Below the pieces are notes generated by a model that was not told the origin of the DNA, did no database searches, and saw nothing but the letters and a program-made list of their open reading frames with translations. The position numbers were made by a program, and so were the translations under genes. A stretch of DNA of 64,000 bases, taken from NCBI GenBank assembly GCA_025642075.2, contig JAODUO010000581.1, positions 102,501 to 166,500 on the forward strand, written 5' to 3'. The DNA is from Ridgeia piscesae. Lineage: Eukaryota > Annelida > Polychaeta > Sabellida > Siboglinidae. This document shows, one piece after another, positions 35,276-46,861 of this stretch. Each line of letters starts with the position of its first letter. Position 1 is the stretch's first letter.

Positions 35276-36215
35276 ATAGCCATATTGTTTAAGTTAACCC
35301 CAAAAGATAGCCAAAGTTAGCAACCCCACCAGGGAGCTAAAGCCTTCCTTTCTCCCCCCCCCATAAGTAATACAATTTAGCTTTGTATGTGGCAAACTGG
35401 ACAACACAAATATACTGAAGTGTATTCTATAGTATTTGCTCACTTAAAAACACTGTCTGTTGTTATTTCCCTAAGTTCAGACACTATTTTCCTGCAGTGA
35501 TCAAAATCAGTCCACCAGACAACAACATAACCAACATTTAATATTGCTCAATTGCAAAATCCACCCATCTTAATCAGGATGTGACCATCTTTATAGGAAC
35601 ATTCTGGCCTGGCGACTTTATTTATGGGGGTCATAAAGGCGATTTGTAGTCCCGGAAATTGAAGATAATGCCAGGTAGGTAATACAAGCTTTGTGATTTA
35701 GGCAGATAATCCTAGGACAAAATTTGAGGCCAACAATCTTGTGCAGATAATCCAACCAATTGCCATTTGAGGCAGATTATCCCCACAGATATCCCACACA
35801 ATGACAATCTCATGCAGGTCTTTACATGAATACAACCCCACTCCTAAAACTTAATTGGTTTAGTAGAACATCAAGTTATGTCTGCAATGTCCTGGTAAGC
35901 TTAATCCGCCATGATCTTGCATGTTTGTGGTGTTGACAGTGTCTGACTGCGTGACATCTGTGATGTACACAGATGACGGTCATAAAGCTCGTCAACCTAT
36001 CAATGTCATTGTGTCACTGTTCACATGACATGGACAAGTGTCAATTCACTGATTTCTGACATTTGATGGTCGGATGAGAAATAAACATTCTTCTTCAAAA
36101 ACAAACAACATTGTTTTTACTTGGTTGTCTCCTTTTTAAACCACATCTACAGTGCACAGTTGCATAGTCCTCTCCACAGAGGGCGCCACAATCATGACAA
36201 AGAAGAATTTATGAA
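35276..36215. other. Unique stretch
   Basis: No gene recognised. It contains a CTCF-like core at 36173-36187. Confidence 0.4.
36173..36187 (+). promoter_or_regulatory. CTCF-like motif
   Basis: TCCACAGAGGGCGCC carries the full CAGAGGGCGCC core and matches 12 of 15 consensus positions. Confidence 0.3.
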
Positions 36216-36219
36216 ATCA

Positions 36220-36445
36220 CAATTGCCTGATGACATGAAACCATACATGGGTGACATGACACAAGAAATGACACAAACCATGACACAAGCATACCAGTGA
36301 CGTGTCACAAGCACACGGGTGATATGACTCTAGCACAGGGGTGACATGACATAAGGGTGCCTGACATAAGACATGGATGACATCACATGAGCACAGAAGT
36401 GACACCAGCACTTGGGTGACATGACATGGGTGAATAAGTCAGCCT
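36220..36445. repeat. Degenerate ~18 bp repeat
   Basis: Irregular recurrences of GGTGACATGACACAAGCAC with insertions. It is an old decayed minisatellite. Confidence 0.7.
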
Positions 36446-37615
36446 GTCTTTCTTCTGAAGTTGTCTGACAATTTTGTCAGGGCAATACATACGTCACGGA
36501 CTTTTCAAACATCTGCAAGAGATGCCTCCAACTAAGCCTAGGCTGTCAAACACAGAGTTCGGAAAACTAAACTCTCTGTTACGGTATATGTTTGTGCAAG
36601 ATTGTATCCCGCGGTGACGCAGTGACTCCTGTGAGTAGACAGACAGTTAAGATGTGTCGCCCACAGCTCACACCCAGTTCCCACAAAGCTGTTCTTATTG
36701 AGTCTCGTAAACATTCCTAACCTGCTTTCAATTTAATAGCTTCTTTTACTGACAAGTGGATCAGATGTGCAAAGAAGTAATCAAAAGTCTGTATGCATAA
36801 TTAAAACACTTGTCATGGTCTGGCCTTTGTACAATTATAAGTCACCTGATCTCTCCTGGAAACAAACAACTAATCACATTTATCACTGATTACATTTGTC
36901 ACTGTAAAGTAAACGAAACGAGATAATCTGAACTATTGTTGTCGGCTGTAATGAGAGGTGGATGAGGTTAGTGGTGATTGGTGATTGTCCTCACAGCACA
37001 AGACAACCATGCAACCATGAGTGGCGACTCTAGTGGATGGCACCTGATCATGGCCATGATGACGGTGATAAACCAATGTCATCACCCCTCATTTATCATT
37101 CATACAGTTTTAAATAATTTATTTATTTATGTTAGCATAATTTTATTTCAGTATTTATTCCACTTTATTTAATGTAACGTAGCCTGGTATTTATTTTTAT
37201 TAAGTTATTTATTATTTATTATTATTTCAATGCAGTATGGTTTGATTTTCAGTAGTTGCCTTTGCTTTTGGTTTTCATTTACCCATATTATACATATGTT
37301 TATTTATAGAAACAATATCTCGATAACTTTTACTTTTCAATCTGTAATCAATATGTCAGCTTTCTCTATATAAATATGTGATTCTATGTTGTTAAATTGA
37401 TACCAACACTGCATACACCTGGTGGGGAGTTAGTCCCAGAGTTGATGGTGTATAAATCATGTTATATTTATATTAATGTGAGCGCATGGAGCGACTAGAA
37501 CTAAACGCTGCATCTTCATAGAATGACATGGTTTATAAAGAGCTTCTGTTATGCTGATGAAACCTTAATAATCAAAGGCAAATATTTGTGCAGGTAAATA
37601 AAAAAGAAACGTAAA
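36446..37615. other. Unique stretch
   Basis: AT-rich from 37080 on. No recognised gene or element. Confidence 0.5.
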
Positions 37616-37925
37616 GACAAGATCTTATATAGCACAGTATCCAGTCCTCAAAGCACTATACACTTTACTTCCCTGACAGACCTGTTCACTCAGACACCAT
37701 CTTGGCTTCTCTGGGAAACATGTAGCCATATGCTACAATTAATGTGCAAAGGCTGCTCGTACACATATCCACCACTGTCTATAGCCAGGTACTAATTTAT
37801 ACAGCTGAGTGGACTGGAGCAATGTAGAGTGAAAAAACTTGCCCAAGGTTTTAACACTGCAGCACAGGGATCGAACCCGGGTTCTCATAGCCGAGAGTCC
37901 GAAACTGTACCCCTATACTTTATAA
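37616..37925 (-). mobile_element. tRNA-derived SINE with MIR-like central domain, copy 1
   Basis: Read on the minus strand, the head has a tRNA B box (GGTTCGATCCC). A central CCTTGGGCAAGTTTTTTCAC follows, then ...CACTCAGCTG and a tail with AGTGTATAGTGCTTTGAGGA. The same order occurs at 61880-62195, so the two are copies of one family. The central block resembles the conserved domain of MIR/CORE-type SINEs. Confidence 0.7.
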
Positions 37926-38560
37926 AATAAATTAACCATATAACCATAACAAAGAATGTTTCCAACAAAATTGACACACATCATAATGGAGGGCGTTACT
38001 ATCCATATAACTGCTACCCCTTCAGTACTGTATAGCAAACACATTCAATCTAGTCCCTCGCAGCATTTTAAATTGGATGACAATCTTATTAAGTAAACAT
38101 TACCGCTACTCGCTGCACAAATATGATGAATATGGCAATATACGTAACCATTATTGATGAGCATGTCCAGTATGGATGCATTTTTCATGTTAGTATTTAT
38201 AAATTGCAGCCCGTATTACTTAAAATAGAGCTTTATTTTCTATTAAAACGATTGTTATCTCCGAGGCATTGTGAACATGAAGAAGGAATGACCCCTGACC
38301 CCAGCTGGCTCCACCTGAGTGAAGGAATGACCCCCTGACCCCAGCTGGCTCCACCTGAGTCAGTGCAGGTGCCCACGAATAACAGAGCCAGGTTAGCAGG
38401 ATACGCCACAAGCCACAACAGAAACAAAGCTTCTATTTAGGGCCTCTGCGCTGTCAATAGGCTGATACAACTACAGTCTCCTGTCATTCCCTCAGGCCTC
38501 AACCTCTCCCACTCCCTTCTTCCCACTTTCTCTCCTTCCCCCATCCTCACTCTTTGTTTT
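37926..38560. other. Unique stretch with a small tandem duplication
   Basis: A ~47 bp segment (GGAATGACCCCTGACCCCAG) is duplicated at 38285-38360. Nothing else recognised. Confidence 0.5.
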
Positions 38561-39600
38561 GCTCACTCTCCTTTGTCTGTCTGTCTCCCCCCCCTCTCTC
38601 TCTCTGTCCCTTTCTTGCTGTCTTCCTCTACTTCCCATACTCTCTCACCCACCCCCCATCTTACCCCCACTCTGTCTCTCTGTCTCCCTCTCCCTCTCTC
38701 TCTCTTTCTTTCTCTCTCTTTCTTCTCTGCCATTATCTCTCTTTCTTCTCTGCCATTATCTCTCTTTCTTCTCTCCCATTATCTCTCTTTCTTCTCTCCC
38801 ATTATCTTTCTTTCTTCTCTGCCATTATTTCTCTTTCTTCTCTGCCATTATCTCTCTTTCTTCTCTGCCATTATCTCTCTTTCTTCTCTCCCATTATCTC
38901 TCTTTCTTCTCTGCCATTATCTCTCTTTCTTCTCTGCCATTATCTCTCTTTCTTCTCTGCCATTATCTCTCTTTCTTCTCTCCCATTATCTCTCTTTCTT
39001 CTCTCCCATTATCTTTCTTTCTTCTCTCCCATTATTTCTCTTTCTTCTCTGCCATTATCTCTCTTTCTTCTCTCCCATTATCTCGCTTTCTTCTCTCCCA
39101 TTATCTCTCTTTCTTCTCTGCCATTATATCTCTTTCTTCTCTGCCATTATCTCTCTTTCTTCTCTGCCATTATCTCTCTTTCTTCTCTGCCATTATCTCT
39201 CTTTCTTCTCTCCCATTATCTCTTTCTTCTCTCCCATTATCTCTTTCTTCTCTCCCATTCTCTTTTTTCTCTCCCATTATCTCTCTTTCTTCTCTCCCAT
39301 TCTCTTTTCTTCTCTCCCATTCTCTCTTTCTTCCCTGCCATTATCTCTCTTTCTTCCCTGCCATTATCTCTCTTTCTTCTCTCCCATTATCTCTTTCTTC
39401 TCTCCCATTCTCTCTTTTTTCTCTCCCATTATCTCTCTTTCTTCTCTCCCATTATCTCTTTCTTCTCTCCCATTCTCTCTTTCTTCTCTCCCATTCTCTC
39501 TTTCTTCCCTGCCATTATCTCTCTTTCTTCCCTGCCATTATCTCTCTTTCTTCTCTCCCATTCTTTCTCTCTTCGGATTCATTATTTTGTCCTTCTATCT
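38561..39600. repeat. Polypyrimidine 23 bp minisatellite
   Basis: Unit CCATTATCTCTCTTTCTTCT plus CTG/CTC, ~36 copies, flanked by simple TC-rich DNA. The plus strand is nearly pure pyrimidine, so the three plus frames are all open for ~400 codons. These are artefacts of composition. The duplex could form triplex (H-DNA) structures. Confidence 0.95.
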
Positions 39601-40205
39601 ACCCTCCCCTCTCTCTCCATCCCTCTCTTCATCCTTTCCACTTTCTTCTTTCCTTCCTACGGTTTCTCTTGCCAACTCTCTCCCCCTCTCTCCTTCCCTC
39701 AGCCTTGATTCTCTTTCTCCCCCTCTTGCCCATTCCCTCACTTTCCTAGTCTTTCCTTCCCACCATCCCTCCCTCCACCTGTCTCTTCCATCTAGTTCAT
39801 TCTTTCTAAGCTCTCTCCATTCTACTCGCGCTTGGATCCAGAGACGAGCCAGAGATGACAGTCGCTCGACAAGCTGGTCCACATGACACAACACGACACT
39901 GACGCAGGTGCTGACATTTCTGTGCAACGTCAACAAACGACAAAAAACTTGGTCAGCTGACACTTGGGGTTATTAGAAAAAGAGCAGACGGCAGTGCGGG
40001 GAGCACTGAGCCGACCTGTTCCGCAGTCTCGCGCAATGATAACTTAATCAGAGAAGCCACGCCAAACATCTGCTGTCGGAGGTGCCAAATGCCAGATGTG
40101 CCTTAATCCTGCATCCCCTGGGGTCAGCCAGACACATGACTTGACAGTGGTCCCCTGTTCCCAACAGTAGTGTCATCGGAGGACCGTGTCATCTACCTCT
40201 GGCAG
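39601..40205. other. Pyrimidine-rich to unique transition
   Basis: CT-rich up to ~39830, then unique DNA with no recognised gene. Confidence 0.5.
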
Positions 40206-40645
40206 GCCATGGTGACAACCGGGCCACATCACACTGGTGACAACTGGCTCACATCACACTGGTGACAATTGGGCCATTGTCACACTGGTGTCACCTGGGT
40301 CACATCACACTGGTGACAACTGGCTCACATCACACTGGTGACAACTGGCTAACATCACACTGGTGACAACTGGCTCACATCACACTGGTGACAACTGGCT
40401 CACATTACACTGGTGATAACTAGGCCATTGTCACACCGATAACAACCCGGCCACATCATACTGGTGACAACTGGGCCACATCACACTGATAACAACCATG
40501 CCGTCATACTTGTGACAACTGAACCACATAACACTGGTGACGATTAGGCCATATCCCACTGGTGACATCCAGGGCACAAGCCTGGTGACACCCAGGTCAC
40601 ACCATGTTGGTGACAACCAGGCTAGAAGACACTGGTGACACTGTA
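40206..40645. repeat. 25 bp minisatellite, ~17 copies
   Basis: Unit CACACTGGTGACAACTGGCT plus CACAT, cleanest in the first half and decaying to the right. Confidence 0.93.
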
Positions 40646-41136
40646 CACAGGTGATGACATAAGTGACAGATTTGTATGTTACCTTCCTCCCTGATTAATG
40701 TCAACTATGATTTACACCCAGAAGTGGCTCCTTACAACATACGCAATTAGAGTGAGACTTAAGTGGCCTGCCTCTATGGCAGTCCTTATGCCAGTCTCAG
40801 CCGTCAACTTGTCTCTTCTGTGTCAGACAGGTCCTCGCCCCGGCCACACTTTATTTGTGTATTGATTGATGACATATTTACTTTGTGTCATAGACAAGTA
40901 GTGGCAGCATGAGACAAGACAGACAGCTGTAGTGTAGCAGGACAGACTAGCCTTGGAGACAGTGTACTGGAGGGGTGGGGACTTGTTAGGGGTCTTCACA
41001 TGCAAGAAGTGGTCAGGTGTAAGTGGTGGTTATTTGTATGGTATGGTCATATATAAGGGGTGATCATCTGTAAGGGGTGATATCATATAAGAGACAGTCT
41101 ATGCATTCATTTCTAGTGTCAGTGGTCTAGCATCTG

Positions 41137-41312
41137 TTCTCATCTGTCAGTGGCGTTTAGTACAGTCTGTCAGTGGCGTCTAGTACAGTCTGTCAGTGGC
41201 GTCTAGTACAGTCTGTCAGTGGCGTCTAGTACAGTCTGTCAGTGGCGTCTAGTACAGTCTGTCAGTGGCGTCTAGTACAGTCTGTCAGTGGCGTCTAGTA
41301 CAGTCACTAGCA
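41137..41312. repeat. 23 bp minisatellite, ~7 near-identical copies
   Basis: Unit CTGTCAGTGGCGTCTAGTAC plus AGT. The copies are almost identical, so the array is young. Confidence 0.96.
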
Positions 41313-41689
41313 CCAGTCATGTACAGACTTCCTAGAACAGTGCACTTAGGCATCTGCTCATGCATGACGTAATTACAAGCATTTAAAGATCTGCACCGTT
41401 TAATGATTTCCCTGTTATTAAGCACTTAAGTATTTAATCATGCATAACTTTATCAAGAACAATTAGAGTTCTCCACTTCAGTTGATTTGCCTCGGCCATA
41501 AGCACTGAAGCACTGAAGGATCCAATCCATTCTGAAGTGTTTCATTGCCGTACAAGACTATTATACAGACATCACAGAGTAGTCAACTCTATCCATGTAA
41601 CAAATATTGCAATACTGTCAACACCGTGCTCAATGTCACCAACATGGCAATGACATCACACATGGTCATGTCCCCAACATGCAATGTCA

Positions 41690-42012
41690 ACAACACTTTA
41701 ATGTCATCAACATGGTCATAAGATATCACCAACAAGACAGTGTCACCACATTGCAATATCATCAATACTGCAATATCATCAACACGACAATGTCATCAAC
41801 ACAACAATATCATCAACACGACAATATCATCAACACAACAATGTCATCAACAACAATATCATCAACACGACAATGTCATCAACAACATTATCATCAACAC
41901 GACAATGTCATCAACACAACAATATCATCAACCAACAATGTTATCAACACAACAATGTCATCAACACAACAATGTTCATCAACATGACAATGTCATTAAC
42001 ACAACAATGCCA
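41690..42012. repeat. 17 bp minisatellite
   Basis: Unit CATCAACACRACAATRT, with length variants. A weaker NNAATGTCAYCAACA form extends left to ~41600. Confidence 0.92.
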
Positions 42013-43275
42013 CAAATACACAACTCTAGTTTCAATCCCATTTTATTTGTCTAAGGTTCTCGAGGAAAAGTAAAAACAATGTGTGTAAACGTTCATATGC
42101 CAAGAAACTGTGTCTATGCAAATACAGCTACACTTTGGTGCAGTTAAAGATTGTGCTGGTTCCACATGAACATGTGTATGCAGTCGCCGTTGTAATTATA
42201 GCAAGAGTCATACATTTAGGGTAGATACGAGAGTGCGGCACTATAATCGACTCCACGTAATGTCGTCTAACTACCGAACTGGAGGAAATGACCGAGCTAT
42301 TAGGGCTTCATCGAGTAATCACGCACTCACGACAACTGGTGCACCAGCCCCCTCTAGTGGCTCCCGTCCATCTCTCCTGGCCCGTATTAAATATTTAGCC
42401 ATGCCAATTGACCTGGCAGCTATGTTTGGTTTGGGGCAGGGCTGACACCAGGCATCATTACAGGAATGGAAGCATCAGATTCACGTGGCCAGTGCACCCC
42501 AGAACATGTGTGTTATAGGGTTATGTCAAAACTTTAATACTTCATTCTTTTGTGGAGTGGATGAACACTCGAAAATTAAGGACTGATGTTATGGAATATT
42601 AATGTGTGTAACTATAGTTACCCACAGGTAGTCTTCCTCTTAAAGTTAACACAGTCGTAGCTTTATCAACAGACCCAACCACCCGTCTTTTAGACTGGTA
42701 AAATCCATTTTAGACAGGTAGTAATTTCACTAGGTGGAGCAAGTCTTCAGAAATCATATATTTTTATATTTTCAATTATGCTTTCACCATGGATGTCACC
42801 TGTGTTTATTGTTTATTCTGGTATGTAATACACAACTTGACTGGCTTGCCTGTATGTATGTCGACTAACATGTGTCTACCACAAAATACTTGGACTGGCA
42901 AAACCGTATATAAAAAGGCGTGAATACAGTACGAGGTCTGTTTAGTTCAAGAAGGGTATTGCACATGTACGTCACATGACCTCAGGTGAATCTTCAACAG
43001 CAGCAGTGCACCATGTCAAGAGCAGAGAAGTCTGGGCAGATAGTAGGTAGTGTAACTGTTGTTTTATTTCATCACATTTCCTCAATTTATGCAACATCAT
43101 CACGGGTATGTGTCTCAAAATTTGTCAATATATTTAACTGCAGCTGTTTGTTGACACAAGTAGATATTTAACAAGATTGCCATGTAGAGAATTAACTCTT
43201 GATGGCAGGGCCTTTGGCTTATCAATCAAGAGACCAACCTATCTATCAAACTGTACCCCGCCCTTCTGAGGTATA
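42013..43275. other. Unique stretch
   Basis: No gene recognised. It contains a strong CTCF-like site at 42346-42360. Confidence 0.5.
42346..42360 (-). promoter_or_regulatory. CTCF-like motif (best match in window)
   Basis: Minus strand CCACTAGAGGGGGCT matches 14 of 15 positions of CCASYAGRKGGCRSY. Confidence 0.4.
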
Positions 43276-43283
43276 TATATATT

Positions 43284-43555
43284 TTAAAACATATTAACAC
43301 TACTAGCACCCACACAATCAGCAGATAATCTCTTCCATTCAGTTACTGTTCTTTGTGAAAATGAAAACTTTCTATTGTCTAGTCTACACTGCTCCATTGG
43401 TAACGTAGCTTCATGCCCTCTAAGTCCTTCTGTTTTCCTTATATGAGAAAAAAATATTTCTATCAACATTTGTATAACCATTCAGTATTTTTAATGTCTC
43501 TATCTGATCTCCTCTCAAACTCCTGGTCTCTAGTGTTGTTAAACCACATTATCTT
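43284..43555 (-). mobile_element. LINE relic: CR1/L2-like reverse-transcriptase C-terminus, frameshifted
   Basis: The minus strand first reads LETRSLRGDQIETLKILNGY then TNVDRNIFF. After a frameshift it continues LRGHEATLPMEQCRLDNRKF and FSQRTVTEWKRLSADCVGAS then SVNMFK. This is the standard end of CR1/L2-clade ORF2 (LRGH-x-LxxxxCRLDxRKxxFSxRxVxxWNxLPxxVVxASSVNxFK). The frameshift and the changed W-N-x-L-P show it is dead. Confidence 0.8.
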
Positions 43556-43935
43556 AGGCGTATTTCATAACTCAACAGAAACGTTGGCACACGGAGGTAT
43601 TCGGCGGCAAACAGAACAACATCCATTACTGGGACGGAGTGCGACTTTAACGAAATCGTCTCCCAAATTAAGCAGCATCAGGTGCGATTATCATCAGTGG
43701 GAATGGATCGGCGGTTACAGCTGAGTCTCCGTTCCCGGAATGCGGTGAACAATGCCCGACCCTCAGCCACGGACATCTCATTGGCAGTCGGTGCTGGCGA
43801 GATATTCCCTGCAGATGAGGCACGAGGCAGCCACAGCTGGTCTCGTCTGCGTGGTCACCTGGAGTCGACCACCTCCGCTGTCTCACACAATCTCACCTCA
43901 CACCTCTGGACACTCCAAATCCTGTGACCTCAGAA
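43556..43935. other. CpG-rich block, no assigned function
   Basis: CpG density jumps at 43570-43880. Short frames are open on both strands. One plus frame reads PECGEQCPTLSHGHLIGSRC but has no splice support. This could be an exon of an unrecognised gene, a CpG island or part of a mobile element. Confidence 0.25.
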
Positions 43936-44117
43936 CATGCCTTTGTAGGAATTTAGGAACAATAGCAGTTTTAGTATCATCCGAGTGCAGTTGAAAAAGG
44001 ATATACAGTGTATGTAATACAGCCTCCTCGCCAAGTCTGCAAGGGTATAGGGAATTTGTCCTGCTTTAATTATAGTCACCTTTCTATTCAGGTTACTTTG
44101 GCCTAGTGACCTTTATA

Positions 44118-44975
44118 GTGAGGTTTGTGTCACAGCTGTGGTGACACAAAAACGATACACCTCAATCACAGCTGTGGTGATGACACAAAAACGATACACC
44201 TCAATCACAGCTGTGGTGATGATACAAAAACGGTACACCTCAATCACAGCTGTGGTGATGACTAATTAAGATACACCTCAATCACAGCTGTGGTGATGAC
44301 TAAAAGATACACCTCAATCACAGCTGTGGTGATGACTAAAAGATACACCTCAATCACAGCTGTGGTGATGACTAAGAGATACACCTCAATCACAGCTGTG
44401 GTGATGACTAAAAGATACACCTCAATCACAGCTGTGGTGATGACTAAGAGATACACCTCAATCACAGCTGTGGTGATGACTAAAAGATACACCTCAATCA
44501 CAGCTGTGGTGATGACTAAAAGATACACCTCAACCACAGCTGTGGTGATGACTAAAAGATACACCTCAACCACAGCTGTGGTGATGACTAAAAGATACAC
44601 ATCAACCACAGCTGTGGTGATGACTAAAAGATACACCTCAACCACAGCTGTGGTGATGACTAAAAGATACACCTCAACCACAGCTGTGGTGATGACTAAA
44701 AGATACACCTCAATCACAGCTGTGGTAATGACTAAGAGATACACCTCAACCACAGCTGTGGTGATGACTAAAAGATACACCTCAATCACAGCTGTGGTGA
44801 TGACTAAGAGATACACCTCAATCACAGCTGTGGTGATGACTAAAAGATACACCTCAACCACAGCTGTGGTGATGACTAAAAGATACACCTCAACCACAGC
44901 TGTGGTGATGACTAAAAGATACACCTCAATCACAGCTGTGGTGATGACTATGAGACCCATCTCAACTGTAGTCTG
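44118..44975. repeat. 36 bp minisatellite, ~24 copies
   Basis: Unit TACACCTCAATCACAGCTGT plus GGTGATGACTAAAAGA. The period is divisible by three and both strands are open (236 and 272 codons). The central CAGCTG is a palindromic E-box repeated in every unit. Confidence 0.96.
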
Positions 44976-45004
44976 TATCCAGCTGTCAGGGAATAAGTAG
45001 GGGC

Positions 45005-45300
45005 TACATGTGGTATCATGTGGTGGTGGTGCATGTGGTGCTATGTGTGGTGCTATATGTTGTGTCATGTGGTGGTACACGTGGTGCTATGTGTGGTGCT
45101 ACATGTTGTCCTATGTAATGCTACATGTGGTGCTGCGTGGTGCTGTGTGGTGCTATGTGTAATATTGTGTGGTGCTATGTGTGGTGCTGTGTAGTGCGAT
45201 GTGTGGTGCTGTGTGGTGCTGTGTGGTGCTGTGTGGTGCGCTGTGTGGTGCGCTGTGTGGTGCGATGTGTGGTGCTATGTGTGGTGCTATGTGTGGTGCT
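45005..45300. repeat. Irregular GTGGTGCTATGT repeat
   Basis: A short unit of 10-20 bp built from GTGGTGCT and ATGTGT. The plus strand is strongly G/T-biased. Confidence 0.9.
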
Positions 45301-46861
45301 ACAAAGACCAACAACGCAGTGACAACAGCTACCTGTGAACTTTCCAGTAGGCCAGTATCTGATGCCTACTTCAATGAGCCAGTATGCTGTGTATACAGAG
45401 ACTATAGACGTTACATGCACTTAACAACACACTACACACAACACACGCCCCCACACGCAGCTTGCTACGTTTGTGAAGTCTTCAGGGCTACAGAAGCTGG
45501 GGAGATGAAAACGTTTGTGCAAATGTGTGCAACGACTGGGTGTAGTACTAGTACATGCATAATGGAATACCTTTGTGGCGTACAGTAGTCAGTAGAGTGA
45601 GTACAGCCAGATCAATAGGGCTTACGGGACCCTTTCTGGGCTAACAGTAACCTACAGCATGTGAGTAGGAAGTGTCAATGTCCTGCCGTTTTTAAAAGGT
45701 TACACAGTGTTTGCAACTTAGAATATTACATCTTTATTTACTTGTTTATATCTCAAGTTACATGTTTCAGCCTCTGCTTAAATGTTTGCACATTTACTTA
45801 CACATATAAATACACATTAGCATTTCCATCTACGCGTACACATCTACTTACATTTACATTTCTACTTACACATTTACATCTAGCTTTAAACACATACATA
45901 CTACTGTATATAATTTATATATTTACATGATCTGTACTTACATATTTACATTTATACTTACACATTGACATTGATACTTACACATTTACATGTTTACATA
46001 ACCTTACATTGTTTTTATACACCTGCACCTCTACTTACACATTTTCAAGTTTATTTATACATTTTCAAGTTTATTTATAGTTTGTCAACGCACCTGATAA
46101 ATGTAAATACACTACGTCCACTGATGTAATTGAAACCACTGATACAAGTTAAAAAAATCAACATCACTGAACTGGAATGACAATGGGGTAAATCATTTGT
46201 GGGTTGATGTTTTAATGATGCGAGAGTGTGTTACCCTGTTTGGGGGGTTTCAGGTGCCCCTGTCCACATGCAACCAATACTAGAGAACCTGTTGTTTATG
46301 CTGCAGATAAGACTAAGTGCTAACAACACCAGCTCTTCTGTGATCCCAATTAACACAGATTAGCAGCTAATTAAGATAGCTACCAGATAAGGTTCCCTGG
46401 AATGCTGGCTGGAGGAATCTACTCAGCAGAAGGGTCCAACTGTTGGCTACATGTGTGTGACACAGTCACTGTTACATAAGGACACATCACTTGGTCTATA
46501 CTATGACTCATAATAACAAATTATAACATGACTAATGTGATAATTAAAACTATTTTATTATTTATTAATAACGAGTGATATGCTGTTTGCCTGGTTGGAA
46601 AACCATATTTTTCTTGTGACTACGTGCATCAATCAGCTTAAATCTATTTTTAAAGCGGGTTTTGGCACAAAGTCAGCCTTTGAAGTCTATCAACCCCTGC
46701 CTGTATACCTCCAGATTAACATTTTGAAATGTTGCAGCCAGAGATCAGTGACTGACCAATAATAGAGCAGTGAGAGCCCAGCAAGAGACCAAGGAGAGAC
46801 CAGCATGTGGGAAACCACCAAAAAAACAGCTAGAGACTGGCAACAGACCAGCAAGAGATTT
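45301..46861. other. Unique stretch
   Basis: 45720-46090 is a degraded TTTACATCTACTTACACA-type repeat. 46330-46430 clusters homeodomain (CTAATTAAG), GATA (AGATAAGG) and TEAD-like (GGAATGC) motifs. No gene recognised. Confidence 0.4.
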
